A stretch of DNA of 64,000 bases from CAVUPF01 sp963743285 (GTDB lineage Bacteria; Actinomycetota; Thermoleophilia; Solirubrobacterales; 70-9): assembly GCA_963743285.1 (NCBI GenBank), contig CAVUPF010000001.1, forward strand, positions 806,001-870,000. The letters are read 5' to 3'. The translations under genes and the position numbers were made by a program. The notes below the pieces were generated by a model, which ran no database searches, was not told where the DNA came from, and saw only the letters and a program-made list of their open reading frames with translations. Shown in pieces: positions 59,339 through 64,000 of the stretch (positions are counted from its first letter, which is position 1; each line of letters starts with the position of its first letter).

Positions 59339-60208
59339 GTGACGCTTCCTACCTTCTTCATCATCGGTGCGGCGAAGGCTGGGACCACGAGCCTCCACTC
59401 ATACCTCGAGCTGCACCCGGAAGTGCAGATGTCGACTAGGAAGGAGACCAACTTCTTTGCGGGCCCCCCCAACGGCATCCCGTATCCGGTCGGCAGGGTG
59501 GACCGCCTCGAGGACTACGAAACGCTCTTCGACCCCGCATTTTCGGTGAGGGGCGAGGCCTCTCCCAGCTACTCGAACGCGCCTCGGCGCGCAGGAGTTC
59601 CGCAGCGGATCAAGGAGCTGGTGCCGGAGGCTCTATTCATTTACTTGGTGCGCGATCCCATCGACCGGCTCATCTCGCAGTATCAAATGCGTGTGGCCAA
59701 CGGCGAGGAGCGGCTCTCCTTTCGAGAGGCGGTAGCCCAGCTCGACGCCGCCGATCCGCACTCGTTCTACCTGACCTGCCAGAGCTTCTACGGGCGCCAG
59801 CTGGAGCTCTACCTGGAGGAGTTCCCACAAGAGCGGATCCTCGTGCTCGACCAAACGAAGCTGCGGAACGAACGCGCTGCCACGCTCGAGGTCGTGTTCG
59901 GATTCCTGGGGGTTAACGCCGGCTTCCGCTCGGCCGCGTTCGACTCGGAACTGTTCAAGGGGGGCGAGAAGCACCGCTACCCCCGGTCGCTGATGAGTCT
60001 GAAACCAATTCTCCGCTCCTCCTTTTCCGCGCTGCCTCCCCGCTTCCGCAATCGGTTGCGCACCTCCTTTGAGCGGTCCTTCCTTGCGACGGTGCCAAAG
60101 CCCGAGGTCGAGCCTGCCGAGCGTGACCGCCTGCGGCGGCTCTTCGTGCCCGACGCCGACCGCCTGCGGGAGCTGACCGGGCTGCGCTTCGAGACCTGGA
60201 CCGTCTAG
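59339..60208 (+). CDS. PAPS-dependent sulfotransferase
   Basis: A 289-residue sulfotransferase starting at GTG 59339. The 5'-phosphosulfate loop is TFFIIGAAKAGTTSLHSYLELHP at residues 4-26, with the Lys kept, and the 3'-phosphate site FIYLVRDPIDRLISQYQM near 99-116. The ending LRELTGLRFETWTV matches the ends of the other two sulfotransferases of this type here (EFPTWSV, AFPTWSI). Likely substrate is a polysaccharide or glycolipid. Its stop is three bases from the stop of the convergent gene. Confidence 0.85.
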   Translation: MTLPTFFIIGAAKAGTTSLHSYLELHPEVQMSTRKETNFFAGPPNGIPYPVGRVDRLEDYETLFDPAFSVRGEASPSYSNAPRRAGVPQRIKELVPEALFIYLVRDPIDRLISQYQMRVANGEERLSFREAVAQLDAADPHSFYLTCQSFYGRQLELYLEEFPQERILVLDQTKLRNERAATLEVVFGFLGVNAGFRSAAFDSELFKGGEKHRYPRSLMSLKPILRSSFSALPPRFRNRLRTSFERSFLATVPKPEVEPAERDRLRRLFVPDADRLRELTGLRFETWTV

Positions 60209-60211
60209 GGC

Positions 60212-61195
60212 CTAGGCTCGCAGCAGCTCGCGGATCACGTGGGGGGAGCCGATCCGCCGGGTTCGGGTGCGGGCGCGGATCGGCTCCTTAGCGACGTCCT
60301 TGACCGCCTCCCAGAGGTCCGTGCCAAGTGAGTCGGTCCTGAAGGGCAGGGAGTCGAGGTCCTCCAGGAGCCGGTCGAGTCGATAGCCCATCAGCGCCAG
60401 CCGCTCGGCCCCGAGGAAGCGCAGGTAGCGGCGGCACCACTCGCGCCGTAGCGGGCTCGCCAGCGTCTTGCGCCACTTCTGCTCCGGCTCGGAGCTGAGG
60501 GCCGAGTAGCGCTTGCGGCCGGTCGGGTCGCCCATCCGCCCGTTCAGCTCGACCTTGGCGAAGTCGGTGAGGGAGCGTGGGTCGAACTCGATCTCCAGGT
60601 AGCTCGTCAGCGCTTGCCAGGCCTCTTCGTCGGGCGCGCTCAAGTCCTCGAAGTGGGCAGAGTGGACGTTGGAGCGGTGGGCCTCATACGCTGCCGCCAG
60701 CCGCGGCAGGCCGATAAAGAGGTCGCTGCTCATGAAGGTCGGTCGCCACGGGCCCCAGGTCTCGATTAACGAGGCGATTACGCTGAGTGGGTTGCGCCAG
60801 AGGAAGACGAACTTACCTTCGGGGAAGAGCTGCACGATCTCCTCGGCGATCAGGCAATAAGGGGGCGACTTGTCGAGAAAGTAGGTATCGTTTTCACCGG
60901 CTGCCTTCTCGTAGAGTCGCAGGGCGAACTGTCGCAGCTCCTCGACGTAGTCCTCGCTGCCATCTGGCAGCGAGGAGGCGAAATCCTCGATCGCCGTTAC
61001 CAGCAGCGGGTGGACGTACTCGGCGTCGACGCCGCGGGGTCTCAGGGTGTAGGCGTGCGGCAGTAGCAGCCACGGCTCGGAGGCAGTGGCGACGCCATCG
61101 TGGGCTGCGAGGATGCGTTGCACCAGGGTTGAGCCGCTGCGCGAGATCGAGAAGAGAAAGATGGGCTGGATGGCCATTCGCGCGAAGAACGGCAT
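60212..61195 (-). CDS. Sulfotransferase family protein (Sulfotransfer_3 type)
   Basis: A 327-residue protein with PIFLFSISRSGSTLVQRILAAHDG near residues 10-34, the PAPS loop of the second sulfotransferase subgroup, and KFVFLWRNPLSVIASLIETWGPW near 126-148 as the 3'-phosphate site. FEDLSAPDEEAWQALTSYLE near 202 is also typical. This subgroup includes keratan- and lipooligosaccharide-sulfating enzymes. It differs from the three GAAKSGT-type enzymes, so it may modify a different position. The first ATG is used; one six codons in is equally likely. Confidence 0.78.
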   Translation of the reverse strand: MPFFARMAIQPIFLFSISRSGSTLVQRILAAHDGVATASEPWLLLPHAYTLRPRGVDAEYVHPLLVTAIEDFASSLPDGSEDYVEELRQFALRLYEKAAGENDTYFLDKSPPYCLIAEEIVQLFPEGKFVFLWRNPLSVIASLIETWGPWRPTFMSSDLFIGLPRLAAAYEAHRSNVHSAHFEDLSAPDEEAWQALTSYLEIEFDPRSLTDFAKVELNGRMGDPTGRKRYSALSSEPEQKWRKTLASPLRREWCRRYLRFLGAERLALMGYRLDRLLEDLDSLPFRTDSLGTDLWEAVKDVAKEPIRARTRTRRIGSPHVIRELLRA

Positions 61196-61773
61196 CGAGT
61201 GGGTCCTTCTTTCTTTGTGTGCAGACCATCGCTAGGTTCTCGATCCGCTTCGTGCCGCCGCAGGGGAGCCGCTGGGGGCACGCCTGCGCCAGCCTTAGCC
61301 GGCGGAGCCCCCCGAGGAGGTGGGGGGGCGCTAATGGTCGGCTCCGCCAGTTGCGCGATCGGGCCGAGGCGGAAAGGTTTCTTCTGCCTGTTCGAGGGCA
61401 GCCTCTGCTTGACTGCGAAGAGCGACACGCCGACTGACCAGTCGGCTAGGCTCAACGCCGCAGCACTCGTCGCCAGGCCTTCTTGCGCATCGGCTCAAAG
61501 CTGCGGCCAGTTGCTGCGCAGCGCTTTCGTGATCGTAGCCTGGGCGGCGGGCGCAGGTCGCTTGTGCGCGACCAGCTCGGCTGGTGCGACCTCTTCGTCC
61601 ATCGCGCCGGCACCCGGGCCTCGACAGCTCCATCTTCTCAACTGCAGGTGTTCCCCGAGAAGCAGGAGAATCGAGGGTCACACCGCGGAGACGGCCAGCA
61701 AGCGCCAATGCGTCCTGAAATACCGAGTTGCCGTTAGGCGCAAGTTCTGGCAAGGCCTAAGCGTTCTCGCCAG
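61196..61773. other. Intergenic stretch, possibly degraded coding DNA
   Basis: About 580 bases with only unrecognised frames on either strand. A GC-rich inverted repeat GCCCCCC (61307-61313) / GGGGGGC (61323-61329) lies near 61.3 kb. On the minus strand short pieces in different frames (DHESAAQQLAAAL, SFEPMRKKAWRRVLRR) look as if they came from a glycosyltransferase or similar enzyme, but no gene can be supported. Confidence 0.3.
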
Positions 61774-62516
61774 ATGCCCTACACACGTAGCCCGCGCAAT
61801 TATCTACCCCTTTGGGTACGCTGCGCGCTGCAAGAGCATACTCCCGGGCGCCCGCGACGCTGGCGTGGGGTTCCTGGCATTGTGCGTACGGCACCCGGTG
61901 GTCATTGCGTCCTGACGTTCGACGACGGACCCGACCCCACCGCGAGCGAGACTCCTGCGATCCTCGACGCGCTGAGGCAGCCGGGGCCAAGGCAACATTC
62001 TTTCTCGTGGGAGAGCGAATAGCCGCCGCGCCTGACTTAGTGAAAGAGATCCTCGCCAGGGGTCACGAGGTTGGCGTTCATGGACACCGCCATATTCGCA
62101 ATGACCTCGCCGCCGCCGCCGAATCGCACGGCGACATTGAGACTGGATATGAGGTACTTGCCGAACTAACGGGTACCGCGCCCCGCTTCTACCGCCCGCC
62201 TTTTGGTCGACTCACTCCTTCCGGCGCGGCAGTCTGCCAGCGTCTTGGTTTGGAGATCGCGTATTGGTCGACTTGGGGTCTCGATTGGGAACCGGTCTCT
62301 GCACGCCGAATTGCTCGCCGGGTGCTTCGGGAGCTTGACGATGGAGGCATCGTTCTCTTGCATGATTCGTCCTATTACGCCATGCGCACAAGTGCCCTAG
62401 AGACAACGCGCGCTATCGGTGAAATTGCGCGGGCGGCGATGTTCCGGCAACTGAAACTCGTAACGCTCGCAGAGGCGCAGGGCGAAAGCGCCATCGACCG
62501 GAGCCCAACTGGCTGA
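61774..62516 (+). pseudogene. Polysaccharide deacetylase (NodB homology domain), frameshifted
   Basis: The first frame reads VLTFDDGPDPTASETPAILDAL with the metal-binding Asp pair. Near 61974 one base seems to be missing, and the next frame continues AAGAKATFFLVGERIAAAPDL, EVGVHGHRHIRNDL with the H-x3-H pair, RFYRPPFGRLTPSGAAV, WSTWGLDWEP and GGIVLLHDSSYYA to the stop at 62516. Restored, it is a typical peptidoglycan/polysaccharide deacetylase of about 247 residues. It may deacetylate EPS amino sugars, exposing amines for N-sulfation by the neighbouring sulfotransferases; this is inference. Confidence 0.72.
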
Positions 62517-62729
62517 CCCAGTAACCCTTTACTCCTGGTGCCGCCAAAGTGCTCTCGACGGATGTAGAAAGCAGTTGATCGCGCTGCTCGATCTATGGCT
62601 AGTAGGAGCCATGGATACATTAGTCGGGGGGCTCTGTCGACGCCCGCCGGCAGCTCGGGGTCTTCTCGCTTTCGGTGGCCTAGACGACCTCGGCCAGGAG
62701 CGGCGAAGTGACGCGCTTCAGGATGGTTT

Positions 62730-63593
62730 TCAGATACTCCAGGTCGGGAAAGCCATGCCGGTGAGAGCGCGAAGACGCTCCACCTCGCCTACGTAGAGCG
62801 CTTCAAGCTGCGCGCGCGACTCGTCGTCGAGCATCGGGATTTTGGCGGGTGAGCGAAGGACTCGGCCTGAAGGGAGCCGAGCATATTGTCGGATGCGAAC
62901 AGGCATCCAGGGCCTTCTCGGCGTCGCAATATTTCCCATAGCCTGCCTTTGGCTTGGCAGAGGAGTAGACCTATTGCGGCACGTCCTTGGCTCGGCATCG
63001 AGCTGTCTGCAAGCGAATGAGTCATCCACCGCTAGGAAGGCGAAGATCTCACGAAGCATCGATTGCCGATCAGCGAGAAGGTCGGCCTGATCAATCACCA
63101 TGATCTGCTCCTCGGGAAATCGTCGCAGATACAGCTCCAGCTGCCGAGCGTAGAGGCTGTGGCAGGTCAGATACGAATACGGGAAAAAGGGATCCGATAG
63201 CACGTCCCGCAGGGAGCGGCGCTCCTTCCCGGCTGCGATCCAATTCCGGTAATGGGAAACGGTGCGCGCGATCGGGTCGCGCACGAGGTAGAGGAACTTC
63301 GCATCTGGCATCAGCTCCTCGATACGCTCCGGAACTCCCTTGCGGCGAGGAAAGTTCGTGTAGCTTTGCGATGCCTCGCCTCTGGCGTTGAAGCTTGGGT
63401 CGAAGAGCTGTTCGTACTCCTCAAGGCTGCCGATTCTTCCCGGCGGACTTGGGATGCCGTTTTCGGTGGCGGCGAAGAAGTGTGGCTCCTTGACCGCTGA
63501 CATCTGGATTTGCGGGTGCTGGTCCAAGCAGTGATAAAGCCTCGTGGTCCCCGCTTGCGCCGCACCGATGATGAAGAACGTGGGAAGCGTCAC
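62730..63593 (-). CDS. PAPS-dependent sulfotransferase, atypical phosphosulfate loop
   Basis: A 287-residue protein starting at GTG 63593. It parallels the genes at 50883 and 59339, with KFLYLVRDPIARTVSHYRNW as the 3'-phosphate site and the ending LRALTGMAFPTWSI. Two things are odd: the 5'-phosphosulfate loop reads GAAQAGTT, with Gln where the PAPS-binding Lys is expected, and residues about 205-255 are Arg- and Pro-rich and do not resemble the paralogues, as if two compensating frameshifts had occurred. It may be inactive or decaying. The 62517-62729 gap downstream holds nothing clear. Confidence 0.7.
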   Translation of the reverse strand: MTLPTFFIIGAAQAGTTRLYHCLDQHPQIQMSAVKEPHFFAATENGIPSPPGRIGSLEEYEQLFDPSFNARGEASQSYTNFPRRKGVPERIEELMPDAKFLYLVRDPIARTVSHYRNWIAAGKERRSLRDVLSDPFFPYSYLTCHSLYARQLELYLRRFPEEQIMVIDQADLLADRQSMLREIFAFLAVDDSFACRQLDAEPRTCRNRSTPLPSQRQAMGNIATPRRPWMPVRIRQYARLPSGRVLRSPAKIPMLDDESRAQLEALYVGEVERLRALTGMAFPTWSI

Positions 63594-63674
63594 GTTCTCT
63601 GAGCTTCATCGAAGACGGCGGGGGGCAAGGGCGGGCTTTCCTTGATCGGTGTCTTTGTCGAATTCCGACCTTCT

Positions 63675-63717
63675 GATCTGGCAAAAATGCGCTAAGTGAT
63701 CCAGCTAAAATGCGCTA
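63675..63717. repeat. Two 20-bp imperfect direct repeats (IS21-end-like)
   Basis: GATCTGGCAAAAATGCGCTA (63675-63694) and GATCCAGCTAAAATGCGCTA (63698-63717) agree at 17 of 20 positions with a 23-base period. Short repeats of this kind occur at the ends of IS21-family insertion sequences. No transposase is nearby in the window, so it may be a remnant. Confidence 0.4.
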
Positions 63718-63756
63718 CGTAGCTAACGGGTAGAGCCGGGCTGAGCTTTTGCTCTA

Positions 63757-64000
63757 CTAGATAAGGGCGAGTGCACTCCCGCGCCCAACCAACCCCCGCT
63801 CCTCCAGATAGGCCAACAGCTTCGCGGCGGACTGCTCGGGGGTTTCGGCTTCGGTGTCGCAGATCACCTCGGGGTCCTCGGGAACCTCATAGGGGTCCGA
63901 GACGCCGGTGAATTCCTTGATCTCCCCGGAGAAGGCCTTCGCGTAGAGGCCCTTGACGTCACGCTCTGCACAGGTATCGACAGAGGCCTTCACGTAGACC
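63757..64000 (-). CDS. cysC: Adenylylsulfate (APS) kinase, C-terminal part (runs off the right edge)
   Basis: The minus-strand frame continues beyond the window; within it about 81 codons end at 63757. VYVKASVDTCAERDVKGLYAKAFSGEIKEF followed by TGVSDPYEVPEDPEVICDTE matches the end of APS kinases (R-D-x-KGLY and the FTG-x-x-x-PYE-P substrate segment). The enzyme phosphorylates APS to PAPS, the sulfate donor of the neighbouring sulfotransferases. Whether it is a stand-alone kinase or the C-terminal half of a sulfurylase-kinase fusion lies outside the window. Confidence 0.88.
   Translation of the reverse strand, partial: VYVKASVDTCAERDVKGLYAKAFSGEIKEFTGVSDPYEVPEDPEVICDTEAETPEQSAAKLLAYLEERGLVGRGSALALI

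Noticed and set aside
61307..61329. GC-only inverted repeat as a terminator
   Set aside because: It lies upstream of the minus-strand sulfotransferase start and has no T-run, so it does not follow any supported gene closely.
61199..61915. Plus-strand 238-residue frame in the gap before the last deacetylase
   Set aside because: No recognisable domain or ribosome site, and it overlaps the deacetylase start in another frame.

Overview
The window is high-GC DNA from what looks like an actinobacterium, most likely class Thermoleophilia (Solirubrobacterales-like). That placement is inferred from GC content, GTG/TTG starts, four-base ATGA/GTGA gene overlaps, and the style of the secreted beta-propeller, Ig-like and polysaccharide-lyase-like proteins. 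No rRNA or tRNA gene was seen, so the placement is not proven. Almost the whole window is one large exopolysaccharide (EPS) island with a ribosomal-peptide (lasso) operon inside it.

Layout. 1-2.0 kb: a partial and a complete SAM methyltransferase and a MaoC-type hydratase. 2.0-14.8 kb: a first EPS unit with two NodB deacetylases, a Wzz/tyrosine-kinase protein, a Wzy-like polymerase, a Wzx flippase, five glycosyltransferases, a FemAB/BioF2-type acyltransferase and a split Alg14/Alg13-type transferase. 15.3-31.4 kb: secreted or surface proteins (YVTN propeller with PKD and Ig-like domains, three genes carrying polysaccharide-lyase-like domains with near-identical DNA, an LPFTG-anchored protein, a decayed repeat protein), an initiating sugar transferase, a second Wzy-like protein, another glycosyltransferase and a sigma factor. 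31.9-34.5 kb: an ECF sigma factor flanked by two paralogous small proteins, then a secreted protein.

34.6-41.1 kb: a tightly overlapping lasso-peptide operon: HprK-like kinase, ABC ATPase, ABC permease, PqqD-like recognition element (B1), transglutaminase-like protease (B2), a second HprK-like kinase, asparagine-synthetase-like cyclase (C), precursor (A), terminator. This resembles the kinase-containing paeninodin-type lasso clusters. A nucleotidyltransferase of the kind also found in those clusters lies about 13 kb downstream, between two 900-bp direct repeats. 41.3-64.0 kb: a LuxR-type regulator and further EPS genes (second initiating transferase, aldo/keto reductase, Gfo/Idh oxidoreductase, glycosyltransferases, Wzz, third Wzy-like protein, acetyltransferase, second Wzx), plus four sulfotransferases and the C-terminus of an adenylylsulfate kinase. 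The last group suggests that a sulfated polysaccharide or glycolipid is made.

Working together: the sugar transferases load undecaprenyl phosphate, the glycosyltransferases extend the repeat, Wzx flips it, Wzy/Wzz polymerise it, and deacetylases, acyl- and sulfotransferases decorate it. The secreted lyase-like and Ig-like proteins probably bind or trim the matrix. Several genes (parts of the lasso operon, the LuxR regulator, a lyase-like gene, a deacetylase, a reductase, the 29.5-31.4 kb gene) carry one- or two-base frameshifts as given. These are either recent decay or assembly indels, and this is the main caveat on the annotation.
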